Source: Methylocystis sp.
GTDB lineage: Bacteria > Pseudomonadota > Alphaproteobacteria > Rhizobiales > Beijerinckiaceae
Length of the DNA: 64,000 nt
Assembly (NCBI GenBank): GCA_020252485.1
Contig: JADCCX010000014.1
Location: 1-64,000, forward strand
Reading direction: 5' to 3'
Shown here: in pieces, positions 32,419 to 41,410 of the stretch
How positions within the stretch are numbered: the first letter of the stretch is position 1
Layout: the number at the start of each line of letters is the position of its first letter
Made by a program: the position numbers and the translations under genes
Notes under the pieces: generated by a model
The model's database searches: none
The model's input: the letters and a program-made list of their open reading frames with translations, nothing else
What the model was told of the DNA's origin: nothing

Positions 32419-32630
32419 CTGAACGCGGATTAACGATTGCCTCCACCAGCACCCATCCCGCCCCCTTGCGGGGCGGGTGGCCCGGACCCCGGACTTGATC
32501 CGGGGGAAGGGCCGGGTGGGGGGCTTTTTCTCCTTTTCAACCTCATGATCACCCCTCCCCGGCGGCTTTCGCCGCCGACCCTCCCCGTCAAGGGGAGGGA
32601 TGGAGCCCGCATGTTAGCCCGGATCCACAG
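32419..32630. repeat. Long palindromic intergenic repeat, family A copy 2
   Basis: About 212 bases, the inverted partner of 4867-5060 with both ends matching (TTAACGATTGCCTCCAC and GCCCGGATCCACAG). Modules: CATCCCGCCCCCTTGCGGGG (32454-32473), GGCGGC TTTC GCCGCC (32561-32576), CCCTCCCCGTCAAGGGGAGG (32579-32598). It carries a GGACCCCGGACTTGATCCGG insert absent from copy 1. It fills the 400-base gap before the amidase, where no gene was seen. Confidence 0.85.
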
Positions 32631-32726
32631 CCCGTCCTTCCCGCCGGATAGACGGGGATGACGCCGCCTTCAGCCAAAGGCCTGGTTGCACGGTTGCCCG
32701 CCCAACTGGCATGATGCGCCGGCTGA

Positions 32727-33953
32727 ATGTCGGATCGACAGCAGCTCCCGTTCATTCTCGCGCCGAGGCCGATCATGCTTTTGAAGGAAGACCCCTCGCG
32801 GGGGTTCATGCCCTATCCGTCCGTCAAGGTTCCAGGTGCCCGCTCCGGACCGCTCAAGGGCCTCACCTTCGCCGTGAAAGACCTCTTCGATGTCGCCGGC
32901 TATCCCACGAGCGCAGGCAGTCCGCATATGCTCGCCATGTCCGGCATCAAAACGAGGAATGCGCCGATCGTTCAAAAGCTGCTCGACGCCGGCGCGGCCT
33001 TCGTCGGCAAGACCATCACCGACGAACTCGCCTTCTCAATGAACGGCAAGAACGCCCATTTCGGTACGCCCGTGAACGGGGGAGCGAAGGATCGCATCCC
33101 GGGGGGATCGTCGTCGGGCTCCGCTGCAGCCGTCTCCAACGGCTTGTGCGATTTCGCGCTGGGCAGCGACACGGGTGGATCGGTGCGCGCGCCCGCCAAC
33201 CATTGCGGGCTCTACGGGCTCAGGCCGACGCATGGCCGCGTCTCGCTGAAAGGGGCGCATGACCTGTCGAAGAGCTTCGACACCTGCGGCTGGTTCGCCC
33301 GTGACGCTGCCACCTTCGCCCGCGTGGCGGATGTCATGCTGGGCAAGGACAAGCGCCCATTGCCGGAAAAGCCGCGCCTGCTCATCGCCGAAGATTGCTT
33401 CGGCCTTCTCGACGATGCGGTAAGGTCGGCGCTGGCCCCCGCCATCAAGCGCCTCGAGAAGCTTTACGGCCCCGCCGAACCGGTGACGGCGGCCAAGGGC
33501 GGCTTCGAAGAGCTCTACTGGGCCTTCCGGCGCATTCAGGGCAAGGAGGCCTGGGATACTGACGGCGCCATGATCGACAAGTACATGCCGCCGCTGGGTC
33601 CGGGCGTCGCCGAGCGCTTCGCTTATTCCAAAGGCGTCAGGCAAGCCGAAGTCGCCGCCGCCGACAAGGTGCGGGCGCGGCTGACGGCCGAGCTGACGAG
33701 CCTGCTGGGCAAGGATGGCGTGCTGATCCTGCCGAGCATGGCCGATATCGCGCCGAAGCTCTCGGATACGGAAGCTGAACTCCAGGCCTACCGGGACAAG
33801 AGCATCAACATCCTCTGCCTGTCGGGCCTGTCACGGCTGCCGCAGCTGTCGATGCCGCTGGCGAAGCGCCTCGGCGCGCCGCTCGGACTATCGATCATGG
33901 GACCGGCTGGAACCGACCGCAGCCTCATCCGCATCGCCGAAGCGATCGGTTGA
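32727..33953 (+). CDS. Amidase signature-family hydrolase
   Basis: 408 residues (or about 392 from ATG 32775). The catalytic Lys is in LTFAVKDLFDVAG, the cis-Ser and Ser nucleophile in RIPGGSSSGSAAAVSNGLCDFALGSDTGGSVRAPAN; later SGLSRLPQLSMPLAK. It is slightly short for an amidase (usually 450-500). It hydrolyses an amide; specificity unknown. The start is uncertain: neither candidate has a clear ribosome binding site. Confidence 0.92.
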   Translation: MSDRQQLPFILAPRPIMLLKEDPSRGFMPYPSVKVPGARSGPLKGLTFAVKDLFDVAGYPTSAGSPHMLAMSGIKTRNAPIVQKLLDAGAAFVGKTITDELAFSMNGKNAHFGTPVNGGAKDRIPGGSSSGSAAAVSNGLCDFALGSDTGGSVRAPANHCGLYGLRPTHGRVSLKGAHDLSKSFDTCGWFARDAATFARVADVMLGKDKRPLPEKPRLLIAEDCFGLLDDAVRSALAPAIKRLEKLYGPAEPVTAAKGGFEELYWAFRRIQGKEAWDTDGAMIDKYMPPLGPGVAERFAYSKGVRQAEVAAADKVRARLTAELTSLLGKDGVLILPSMADIAPKLSDTEAELQAYRDKSINILCLSGLSRLPQLSMPLAKRLGAPLGLSIMGPAGTDRSLIRIAEAIG

Positions 33954-34045
33954 GCGATTTTCGCAATGCGGCTTGAAACGCGGGACCGTTCGGACTAATC
34001 ACGCCGTCGAGGGGACGCGCCCGCGACGGTGCATTGCCCGGTCAT

Positions 34046-34122
34046 GCAGCTGTAGCTCAGTTGGTTAGAGCGTCGGAATGTGGCTCCGAAGGTCCCCCGT
34101 TCGAGCCGGGGCAGCTGTACCA
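34046..34122 (+). tRNA. tRNA-His (anticodon GTG)
   Basis: Cloverleaf: acceptor GCAGCTG (34046-34052) with CAGCTGT (34112-34118), D-stem GCTC/GAGC, anticodon stem TCGGA/TCCGA with loop ATGTGGC (anticodon GTG at 34080-34082), T-stem CCCCG/CGGGG with loop TTCGAGC, A73 and an encoded CCA. There is no G at -1 (it is T), the discriminator is A and the first pair is G1-U72, the derived alphaproteobacterial form. Confidence 0.97.
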
Positions 34123-34181
34123 CTCCCCAGATGAGAACGAGATCGATCAGCCCGGGCTTCCGGCGATGCCGCGTCCGCCGC

Positions 34182-34910
34182 TCAGGCGGACGCAGGCCGG
34201 CGACGCATGATCGCGCCGCCTGTCAGGACAATCGCCGCGCCAACCGCTGCCGCGCCGTAATACAACATCTTGATCGGAATGATCTCGGTCAGCTGCTTGG
34301 GGTTGGGCATGACCCAGGCGGGCATGTTCGCCTTCAGCCAGTCGATGATGATCGGGTCGGTGGCGATCATTTCACCGGCGATCCAGCCCAGCAGGGCGGC
34401 GCCCAACCAGATGAACACCGGGAAGCGTTCGATGATCGAGGTGATCAATTGCGCGCCGAAGATGATCAGCGGAATGGAAAGAAGCAAGCCGAAGATAAAC
34501 AGCCACACATTGCCATGCGATGCTGCGGAGATGGCCAGCACATTGTCGAGGCTCATCACCGCATCGGCGATGGCGATGGTCTTCACTGCGCCCCAGAGCT
34601 GATCGGAAGCCTTGACGTCCTCATGAGCCTCATCCTCCCCGGTCGCAAGCTTGACACCAATCCACAGAAGCAGCAGGCCGCCGATGATCTTGAGGAAGGG
34701 AACGCCGAGCAGGAATGTGATCATCAGCGCGAAGATGATCCTGAGGCCAATAGCAGCCCCGGCGCCAAGCAGCATTCCCATCCGCCGCTGCTCGGGGGGA
34801 AGATTCCGACACGCGAGGGCAATGACGATGGCGTTATCGCCCGAAAGCAGGAGATCGATCCAGACGATCTGAAGAACTGGCCAACCATATTGTGCAACGA
34901 AATCAGCCAT
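34182..34910 (-). CDS. TerC-family integral membrane protein (YjbE type)
   Basis: 242 residues with seven membrane helices. VWIDLLLSGDNAIVIALACRNLP and IADAVMSLDNVLAISAASHGN are the paired SGDN/SLDN motifs with metal-binding acidic residues of TerC. Members export manganese or calcium, some assisting metalation of secreted proteins. The C-terminus carries an additional helix at about 215-235. No yybP-ykoY riboswitch was found upstream. Confidence 0.9.
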   Translation of the reverse strand: MADFVAQYGWPVLQIVWIDLLLSGDNAIVIALACRNLPPEQRRMGMLLGAGAAIGLRIIFALMITFLLGVPFLKIIGGLLLLWIGVKLATGEDEAHEDVKASDQLWGAVKTIAIADAVMSLDNVLAISAASHGNVWLFIFGLLLSIPLIIFGAQLITSIIERFPVFIWLGAALLGWIAGEMIATDPIIIDWLKANMPAWVMPNPKQLTEIIPIKMLYYGAAAVGAAIVLTGGAIMRRRPASA

Positions 34911-35014
34911 GCCTTCGCCTCGGACTTTCGGGGAGAGTGCACACCTAATGGATCATGCTGAATTTGCAACCCACCGGACGCCCGAGACGGTTGCTTGGCG
35001 GCTTACCTTAACCC

Positions 35015-37219
35015 TCACGCTGCTTGTTTGCGGCCCGCCATCCTTCCATAGAAGGTCTCGCCCTTCGCCGCCATCTCCACCAGCAGCTTGTTCGGCTTGA
35101 AGCGGGGCCCATGCTTCTTCTCGAGCTCTTTGCAGAGCGCGGCGAAGGCCTTGGCGCCCATCCCGTCGATGTAGCTTAGCGTGCCGCCGGAATAGGGAGC
35201 GAAGCCGAAGCCCAGGATCGAACCGACATCCGCCTCGCGCGGATCGACGATGACGCCGTCCTCCACGGTGCGGGCGGCCTCCAGCGCCTGCGTCACCAGC
35301 AAACGGTGCTTCAGTTCGCCGATGTCGATCTTGTCCGGGTCGAGCTTCTTCTTCTGCAGTTTGGCGAGGCCAGGCCAGAGCTTCTTGTTGCGGCCGTCGT
35401 AATCATAGAAGCCCTTGCCGTTCTTGCGACCGAAGCGCTCGTTCTTGACGACCATGAATTCGAGGATCTTCTCCTGCACGGGGCTGACCGCCTTGGGTCC
35501 AAGATCGGCCTTGGTGGCGTTCAGGATCTTCCAGCCGAGGTCCAGCGCCACCTCGTCGTTGAGGCTGAGCGGTCCGACGGGCATGCCCGCCATCTTGCCG
35601 GCATTCTCGATCATGGCGGGCGGGATGCCCTCATCGAGCATCAGATGGCCTTCGAGGATGTAGTTCAGCACGCAGCGGTTGGCGAAGAAGCCGCGGCTGT
35701 CGTTGACCACGATTGGCGTCTTGCGGATAGCGCGCACATAATCGAGCGCCGTGGCGAGAGCGAGGTCGCCTGTCTTCTCGCCGAGGATGATCTCGACAAG
35801 CAGCATCTTCTCGACGGGCGAGAAGAAATGGATGCCGATGAATTGCTCCGGCCGCTTCGAATTCTTGGCAAGCTGCGTGATCGGGATCGTCGAGGTGTTG
35901 GAAGCAAAGATGATGTCCTTGCCGATCACGGCCTCGGTCTGTTCGGTGACGCCTTTCTTGACGTCCTGTTGCTCGAAGACAGCCTCGACGATCAGGTCGA
36001 CGCCCTTAAGGTCGGCGTAATCCGCCGTCGGCCTGATGCGGGCGAGCAGCGCATCACGGTCGGCCGTCTTGGCGCGGCCTTTCATGATCTGGTCGGTCAT
36101 CAGCTTGTGGGAATAGGCCTTGCCCTTTTCGGCGGCCTCCATGTCGCGGTCGAGCAGGATGACATCGATGCCGGCCTGCGCGGTGACATAGGCGATGCCC
36201 GCGCCCATGAAGCCGGCGCCCAGCACGCCGACGGTCCTGATCGTCTGCGGCGGGGCCTTCGGCGGGCGGCGGGCGCCTTTCTCCAACTCGCCCTTCGAGA
36301 CAAAGAGCGTGCGGATCATCATGGCCGCTTCCGTGGACCGCAGGATCTTCGCGAAGTAGCGGCTCTCGACCCTCAGCCCAAGGTCCATCGGCAATTGGAG
36401 ACCCTCATAGACCGAGGAGAGAATGGCGCGGACAGCCGGATAATTGTCCTGCGTCTCGCGGCGCGCAATGGCGGAGGCCGGCGGCCAGATCTGCATGCCG
36501 GCAGCGCTATAGACCTTGTTGGAAGGCAGCTTGTAGCCCTCGGTATCCCAGGGCGCTTTGGCCGCCGGGTTCGCTTTCAGCCAATCCTTCGCGATCTGGA
36601 CGATCTGCTCGCGCGGAGCGACGGCGTGGATCAGGTTCATGCCCTTGGCGGCTGCCGCCCTGATCTGCTCGCCCTTGAAGAGCATCTGGAGCGCATCGCC
36701 GGTTGGCATCAGGCGGGCCACGCGCTGCGTGCCGCCTGCGCCAGGAAAGAGGCCCACCTTGACCTCGGGCAGGCCGACGCGCGTCCTGGCATCGTCGGAT
36801 GCGATACGGAACTGGCAGGCCAGCGTCAGCTCGAAGGCGCCGCCGAGGCAGGTGCCGTGGATCGCCGCTGCGAAAGGCTTGCCGCAGGTTTCGAGGCGGC
36901 GATAGATCTTCGACAGACGCGCCGAAGAATCGAGGAGGAACTGGTTCGCGGCCTCCGCGCCCTTCGTCTTCAGCAGCCTGGCGTATTCCGCGCCGGATGC
37001 CTGCAGCATCGTCAGGTCCGCGCCGCCGGAGAACGAATCCTTGCCGGAGGCGATGACGCAGCCCTTGATCGCTTCCGTGCCGGCGAAGTGATCGATGATC
37101 TGGTCGAGCTCGTCCATCACCGCGACGGTGATGACGTTCATCGACCTGTCCTTCATGTCCCAGGTGGCCAGCACAATGCCGTCGGCATCAGTTTCGATGG
37201 TGAAGTTGGTGAGTTTCAT
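35015..37219 (-). CDS. fadJ: Bifunctional enoyl-CoA hydratase / 3-hydroxyacyl-CoA dehydrogenase (FadB/FadJ type)
   Basis: 734 residues. The N-terminal crotonase domain (about 1-190) has GKDSFSGGADLTML, HGTCLGGAFELTLACQFRIAS and LPEVKVGLFPGAGGTQRV with both catalytic Glu; the NAD domain begins near 315 (VGVLGAGFMGAGIAYVTAQAG), with DLIVEAVFE, SNTSTIP, IGIHFFSPVEKMLLVEII (catalytic His) and NDSRGFFANRCV. It does two steps of beta-oxidation. Start ATG 37219 is preceded by GGAGAAACGACC. It is last in the operon, separated from the thiolase gene by a palindromic repeat. Confidence 0.96.
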   Translation of the reverse strand: MKLTNFTIETDADGIVLATWDMKDRSMNVITVAVMDELDQIIDHFAGTEAIKGCVIASGKDSFSGGADLTMLQASGAEYARLLKTKGAEAANQFLLDSSARLSKIYRRLETCGKPFAAAIHGTCLGGAFELTLACQFRIASDDARTRVGLPEVKVGLFPGAGGTQRVARLMPTGDALQMLFKGEQIRAAAAKGMNLIHAVAPREQIVQIAKDWLKANPAAKAPWDTEGYKLPSNKVYSAAGMQIWPPASAIARRETQDNYPAVRAILSSVYEGLQLPMDLGLRVESRYFAKILRSTEAAMMIRTLFVSKGELEKGARRPPKAPPQTIRTVGVLGAGFMGAGIAYVTAQAGIDVILLDRDMEAAEKGKAYSHKLMTDQIMKGRAKTADRDALLARIRPTADYADLKGVDLIVEAVFEQQDVKKGVTEQTEAVIGKDIIFASNTSTIPITQLAKNSKRPEQFIGIHFFSPVEKMLLVEIILGEKTGDLALATALDYVRAIRKTPIVVNDSRGFFANRCVLNYILEGHLMLDEGIPPAMIENAGKMAGMPVGPLSLNDEVALDLGWKILNATKADLGPKAVSPVQEKILEFMVVKNERFGRKNGKGFYDYDGRNKKLWPGLAKLQKKKLDPDKIDIGELKHRLLVTQALEAARTVEDGVIVDPREADVGSILGFGFAPYSGGTLSYIDGMGAKAFAALCKELEKKHGPRFKPNKLLVEMAAKGETFYGRMAGRKQAA

Positions 37220-37244
37220 GGTCGTTTCTCCCGGTCTGTTCTTT

Positions 37245-37366
37245 CTTCTCCCCGTTCGCGGGGAGAAGGTGGCGCGAAGCGCCGGATGAGGGGCTGGGTG
37301 AGTTCGCTCGGTGTTCAATCACCATGCCCCTCACCCCGACCCTCTCCCCGCGAGCGGGGAGAGGGA
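37245..37366. repeat. Palindromic repeat (family B) inside the beta-oxidation operon
   Basis: CTTCTCCCCG TTC GCGGGGAGAAG (37245-37267) and CCCTCTCCCCGCGAGCGGGG (37340-37359) flank ggtggcgcgaagcgccggat. It is the CTTCTCCCC type widespread in Rhizobiales. It lies between the thiolase and hydratase/dehydrogenase genes, so it is transcribed within the operon. Confidence 0.8.
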
Positions 37367-37373
37367 GCAAAGT

Positions 37374-38582
37374 TCACACCCGCTCGATGATCGTGGCCAC
37401 GCCCATGCCGACGGCGACGCAGAGCGTCACCAGCGCGGTCTGCTTGTTGGTGCGCTCCAGTTCGTCGAGCACGGTGCCCAGGATCATCGCGCCCGTGGCG
37501 CCCAGCGGATGGCCCATCGCGATGGCGCCGCCGTTGACGTTGAGGATTTCGGGATCGATGTCGAACGCCTGCTGGAAACGCAGCACGACGGATGAGAAAG
37601 CCTCGTTCAATTCGAAGAGATCGATATCCGATTGCTTCATTTTCGCCTTCTTGAGGACGAGCCTGGTGACATCCACCGGCCCCGTCAGCATCAGGCCGAG
37701 ATCGGAGCCGACGGTGGCGAAGGCCCGGATGCGGGCGCGCGGCTTGAGGCCGGCCTTGCGGCCCGCCGCCTTGCTGCCGACGAGAACCGCCGCCGCGCCA
37801 TCGACGATGCCGGATGAATTGCCGGCGTGGTGGACATGGTTGACCGCCTCCACTTCCGGATGGCTCTGGATGGCGACGGCGTCGAAGCCGCCCTGCTCGC
37901 CCATCATGGCGAAGGAGGCCTTGAGCGCGCCCAGCGCCTGCATGTCGGTGTTCGGGCGGATCGTCTCGTCCCTGTCCAGGATGGTGAGGCCGTTCACATC
38001 CTTCACTGGAATGATGGAGTTCCTGAAATAGCCCTTCTCCCAGGCCCTGGCCGCCCGCTTGTGCGACTGGACGGCGAAGGCGTCGACATCATCACGGCTG
38101 AAGCCATAGCGCGTGGCGATCAGATCCGCCGCCACGCCCTGCGGCATGAAATAGGTGTCGATGGCGACCGAGGGGTCCATGGCGATGCCGAAGCCCGAGG
38201 CGCCCATGCCGACGCGGCTCATGCTTTCAACCCCGCCGCCGATCGCCATTTCCTTCTGGCCGGACATGACCTGCGCAGCCGCGAGGTTCACAGCATCAAG
38301 GCCGGAGGCGCAGAAGCGGTTGATCTGCACACCCGGCACAGTCTTGCCGTAACCCGCCTTCAGAGCGCAGGTGCGGGCGATATCCGCCCCCGCCTCGCCG
38401 ACCGGATCAACGCAGCCGTAAATGACATCCTCGACGAGCGTGACATCAAGGTTGTTGCGCTCCTTGAGCGCCCGCAGCGGCTGGGTGCCCAGCTCGATGG
38501 CGGTCACCTCATGCAGGGAGCCATCGGCCTTGCCCTTGCCGCGCGGCGTGCGGACGTGATCGTAGATGAAGGCTTCGGTCAT
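37374..38582 (-). CDS. fadA: Acetyl-CoA C-acyltransferase (3-ketoacyl-CoA thiolase)
   Basis: 402 residues. The acyl-binding Cys is in VQINRFCASGLDAVNLAA, the second set NGGAIAMGHPLGATGAMILG (His) and the C-terminal CVAVGMGVATIIERV (Cys). EAFIYDHVRTPRGKGKADG opens the protein. It cleaves 3-ketoacyl-CoA in beta-oxidation, the last step of the cycle that FadJ performs. Start 38582 fits MTEAFIYDH. It precedes fadJ and follows hicB on the minus strand. Confidence 0.96.
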   Translation of the reverse strand: MTEAFIYDHVRTPRGKGKADGSLHEVTAIELGTQPLRALKERNNLDVTLVEDVIYGCVDPVGEAGADIARTCALKAGYGKTVPGVQINRFCASGLDAVNLAAAQVMSGQKEMAIGGGVESMSRVGMGASGFGIAMDPSVAIDTYFMPQGVAADLIATRYGFSRDDVDAFAVQSHKRAARAWEKGYFRNSIIPVKDVNGLTILDRDETIRPNTDMQALGALKASFAMMGEQGGFDAVAIQSHPEVEAVNHVHHAGNSSGIVDGAAAVLVGSKAAGRKAGLKPRARIRAFATVGSDLGLMLTGPVDVTRLVLKKAKMKQSDIDLFELNEAFSSVVLRFQQAFDIDPEILNVNGGAIAMGHPLGATGAMILGTVLDELERTNKQTALVTLCVAVGMGVATIIERV

Positions 38583-38600
38583 TCTATTCCTCCCGCGGAT

Positions 38601-39029
38601 TCAGGCCGCTTCAACCTGTATTGTTATCTTGCGCCCGATGGCTTTGAAGGCGGCCTCGAGTGTGTCGAGCTTCGTGTTGTGGCCCACCGCGAGAATGCGG
38701 CGGGCCTCTTTTTCATCGACGCCGAGGCGGGCGGCGAGTTCGGTCTTGGTCAGCTTCGCTTTCGCCATTTCGAGGCAGAGAGCGAGCTTGCTGGAGTCGA
38801 GGGCAGAGAGTTCGACGATCACGTGATCCCTGGTCGCTTTTGAGCGTGGCGGGAGCGCGGCATGATCCCAAATGTAACTGTCGAGCATGATCCCCAGCGC
38901 ATCCTGCGCCATTTCATAGGCTTCGGCATGACCTTCACCGTTGGTGGCGCAGCCCGGAACATCCGGAAACTGCACGAAGATGAAACCGTCTTCGTCGTCC
39001 ACGAAAGTCGCCGGATAACTGATGTTCAT
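38601..39029 (-). CDS. hicB: HicB-family antitoxin with C-terminal helix-turn-helix
   Basis: 142 residues from ATG 39029. The RNase-H-like HicB fold is MNISYPATFVDDEDGFIFVQFPDVPGCATNGEGHAEAYEMAQDALGIMLDSYI; the C-terminal half is an XRE-like DNA-binding domain (ELAARLGVDEKEARRILAVGHNTKLDTLEAAFKAIGRKI). It binds HicA and the hicAB operator. A longer in-frame start is possible at 39056, overlapping nothing essential, but 39029 gives the standard domain. Confidence 0.92.
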   Translation of the reverse strand: MNISYPATFVDDEDGFIFVQFPDVPGCATNGEGHAEAYEMAQDALGIMLDSYIWDHAALPPRSKATRDHVIVELSALDSSKLALCLEMAKAKLTKTELAARLGVDEKEARRILAVGHNTKLDTLEAAFKAIGRKITIQVEAA

Positions 39030-39048
39030 GCCTCGCCTCCCGATTCGC

Positions 39049-39243
39049 TTAATCAAGGTCCAGATCCTTCAGAACCGACCTACGAATGAACCGTCCTAGC
39101 TTGGCCGGTACGACAGTCTGCCGTTGGCCGACCCGAACCTTGTAGTGACTGCCCTTGCCATGCTTCATGTCGATGACGAGAAGCTGATTCTTCTTCCGTG
39201 CCAGTGCCCGAAGCTCCCTCAGAAAATCCTCGCGCTCACCCAC
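39049..39243 (-). CDS. hicA: HicA-family mRNA interferase toxin
   Basis: 64 residues, the normal HicA size. The double-stranded RNA-binding-like fold has its active His in MKHGKGSHYKVRVGQRQTVVP (G-S-H-Y). It cleaves mRNA independently of ribosomes and is neutralised by HicB, encoded next. The module lies inside the acyl-CoA dehydrogenase / thiolase / fadJ run; the palindrome 39258-39281 precedes it. Confidence 0.9.
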   Translation of the reverse strand: MGEREDFLRELRALARKKNQLLVIDMKHGKGSHYKVRVGQRQTVVPAKLGRFIRRSVLKDLDLD

Positions 39244-39257
39244 CCTGCACTCCTACA

Positions 39258-39281
39258 GTATCGGACAAATATGTCCGATAC
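39258..39281. promoter_or_regulatory. Perfect palindromic operator of hicAB
   Basis: GTATCGGACA (39258-39267), AATA, TGTCCGATAC (39272-39281): 10-bp perfect arms, 14 bases upstream of the hicA start. The HTH of HicB is the likely binder. It lies between the acyl-CoA dehydrogenase stop and hicA. Confidence 0.75.
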
Positions 39282-39289
39282 AACCCCTT

Positions 39290-41083
39290 TCAAAACGCCT
39301 CGGCCGGCAGCGCCATGATACTCTCCGCGCCGGACTGGATGCGGGCAAGCTGCGCCGCCGTTTCGGGCAGCATGCGCTCCATGAAGAACCGCGCCGTGAC
39401 CAATTTATGATTCATGCGCTCGGTGGAGCCATTGGCGCCCGCCTTGAGCTTTTCCTGCGCGGTCCTGGCGATCTGGGCCCACATATAGCCCAGCGCCACG
39501 AGGCCGAAGCAATGCATGTAATCGTTGCTGCCGGCGCCAGCGTTATCCGGTTTCGCCATGGCGTTCTGCATGAACCACATCGTCGCCTGCTGGAGATGGC
39601 CGAGCGATGTGGAAAGCGGCTTGAGCAAGGGCTTCAGCGCCTCGTCGGCCTCCGCCTCCTTGATGAAGGAGCCGACCTCGTTGAAGAAGGCCATGACGGC
39701 GCGTCCGCCATCCTTGCCGAGTTTGCGACCGACGAGATCGAGCGCCTGAACGCCGTTGGCGCCTTCGTAGATCATGGCGATGCGGGCATCGCGCACGAAC
39801 TGGCTCATGCCCCATTCCTCGATGTAGCCGTGGCCGCCGAACATCTGCTGCGCCTTGACGGCATTGTCGAAGCCGAGATCGGTGAGCACGCCCTTCAGGA
39901 CAGGGGTCATCAGGCCCATGTAATCATCGGCCTCCTGCTTGGCTTTGGCATCATCGGAACGATGCGCCACATCAGACTTGATGGCCGCCCAGAGCACGAA
40001 GGCCCGGGCCGCCTCGTTGAAGGCGCGGATCGACATCAGGGTCCGGCGCACATCGGGATGCACGATGATGGGGTCGGCGGCCTTGTCGGGCGCCTTGGGG
40101 CCGGAGAGCGCGCGGCCCTGGAGGCGGTCCTTCGCGTAGATGACCGCGTTCTGATAGGCGACATCCGACTGGGCGAGGCCCTGGATCGCGACGCCGAGGC
40201 GCGCCTCGTTCATCATCACGAACATGGCGTTGAGGCCCTTGTTCTCGGCGCCGACCAGCCAGCCCGTGGCGCCGTCGTAGTTCATCACGCAGGTCGAATT
40301 GCCGTGGATTCCCATCTTGTGCTCGATTGAGCCGCAGGAAACGCCGTTCCGCGCCCCCAGCGAGCCATCCGGGTTCACCAGAAACTTCGGCACGACGAAG
40401 AGCGAAATGCCCTTCGTGCCCGCCGGCGCGCCCTCGATGCGGGCGATAACGAGATGCACGATGTTCTCCGCCATGTCGTGTTCGCCGGCGGAGATGAAGA
40501 TCTTCGTGCCCGAGATCGCGTAGCTGCCATCGCCATTGGGCACGGCTTTTGTCTTCAACAGCCCCAGATCGGTGCCGCAATGCGGCTCCGTCAGGTTCAT
40601 GGTTCCGGTCCAGTCGCCGGTGACCATGCGGGGGATATAGATCTGCTTTTGCTCCTCCGAACCATGCACGAGCAGCGCTGCAATCGCGCCCATCGTCAGG
40701 CCCGGATACATGGCGAGCGCCATGTTGGAGGCCGAGGCGTATTCGTTCATGACGGCGCTCAGCGTATAGGGAAGGCCCTGCCCGCCGTAAGTCTCCGGCA
40801 CCGCAAGGCCCATCCAGCCGCCGGCGCGGTAGGCATCATAAGCCTCCTTGAAGCCCTTGGGCGTGGTGACGCGCCCGTCGGCATGGCGCACGCAGCCTTC
40901 CTTGTCGCCCACCCGGTTGAGCGGGGCGAAAGCCTCTTCGCAGACTTTGGCGCCTTCTTCGAGAATGGGCTCGAGCATATCGCTCAGATCGGCGAAGCCT
41001 GGCAGATTGCTGTAGCGGCCGATACCGAACACATCGTTCAAGAGAAAAAGCGTGTCTTCAACAGGCGCTTTGTAGGTCGGCAT
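39290..41083 (-). CDS. Acyl-CoA dehydrogenase (long C-terminal, DmdC/FadE-like)
   Basis: 597 residues. FAD-binding and active-site segments: [77 protein letters not shown], catalytic-base region [43 protein letters not shown] (Glu in IYEGANG). The last 120 residues are the C-terminal extension of the DmdC-type. It oxidises acyl-CoA to trans-enoyl-CoA, passing electrons to ETF. It is the first gene of the beta-oxidation run; a palindromic operator lies 88 bases upstream. Confidence 0.95.
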   Translation of the reverse strand: MPTYKAPVEDTLFLLNDVFGIGRYSNLPGFADLSDMLEPILEEGAKVCEEAFAPLNRVGDKEGCVRHADGRVTTPKGFKEAYDAYRAGGWMGLAVPETYGGQGLPYTLSAVMNEYASASNMALAMYPGLTMGAIAALLVHGSEEQKQIYIPRMVTGDWTGTMNLTEPHCGTDLGLLKTKAVPNGDGSYAISGTKIFISAGEHDMAENIVHLVIARIEGAPAGTKGISLFVVPKFLVNPDGSLGARNGVSCGSIEHKMGIHGNSTCVMNYDGATGWLVGAENKGLNAMFVMMNEARLGVAIQGLAQSDVAYQNAVIYAKDRLQGRALSGPKAPDKAADPIIVHPDVRRTLMSIRAFNEAARAFVLWAAIKSDVAHRSDDAKAKQEADDYMGLMTPVLKGVLTDLGFDNAVKAQQMFGGHGYIEEWGMSQFVRDARIAMIYEGANGVQALDLVGRKLGKDGGRAVMAFFNEVGSFIKEAEADEALKPLLKPLSTSLGHLQQATMWFMQNAMAKPDNAGAGSNDYMHCFGLVALGYMWAQIARTAQEKLKAGANGSTERMNHKLVTARFFMERMLPETAAQLARIQSGAESIMALPAEAF

Positions 41084-41170
41084 GATCGTTCTCTCCCCTT
41101 ACGCATTTTTGTCCCCGCCGCTTCGCAGCATCGCGCAGCTTTTCCTGGCTGGGAAGACACAAGTAAGTTC

Positions 41171-41184
41171 GTTCACATGTAAAC
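41171..41184. promoter_or_regulatory. Candidate operator upstream of the beta-oxidation operon
   Basis: GTTCACATGTAAAC is palindromic with one mismatch (rc GTTTACATGTGAAC), AT-rich in GC-rich surroundings, 88 bases before the acyl-CoA dehydrogenase start on the minus strand. TetR- and MerR-type fatty-acid regulators use such sites; the regulator is not in the window. Confidence 0.4.
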
Positions 41185-41228
41185 TATCTCGGCCGAACTT
41201 GCAAGGGCTGAACTGAATGGGGCGGCGT

Positions 41229-41354
41229 CCTTCCGTCCCTCGAGGCTTTGGCTCGCGCCAAAGCGCCTCGGGATGAGGAGGTTGGGAGATGGCATGATTC
41301 TCCTCATCCCGAGGTGCGACCCCGGACCTGATCCGGGGGAGCCTCGAGGGACGC
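41229..41354. repeat. Palindromic repeat (family C) upstream of uvrC
   Basis: Outer arms CGTCCCTCGAGGCT (41334-type at 41234-41247) with AGCCTCGAGGGACG (41340-41353); inner CCTCGGGATGAGGA (41266-41279) with TCCTCATCCCGAGG (41301-41314). The CCTCATCCC-type repeat is frequent in Bradyrhizobium relatives. It occupies much of the 327-base gap 41084-41410, which also holds the two divergent promoters. Confidence 0.8.
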
Positions 41355-41410
41355 ACCAAACCAATACAGAAGCCCTTTCACATCCATGGTCATCACCTTA
41401 GATCAGCGGG

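Noticed and set aside
34911-35014. yybP-ykoY manganese riboswitch upstream of terC
   Set aside because: The conserved internal-loop sequences of that motif are not seen in the 100 bases before the gene.
35306-37390. 694-residue reading frame opposite the FadB/FadJ-type gene
   Set aside because: Antisense shadow in GC-rich DNA; the minus strand gene has complete catalytic motifs and normal length.
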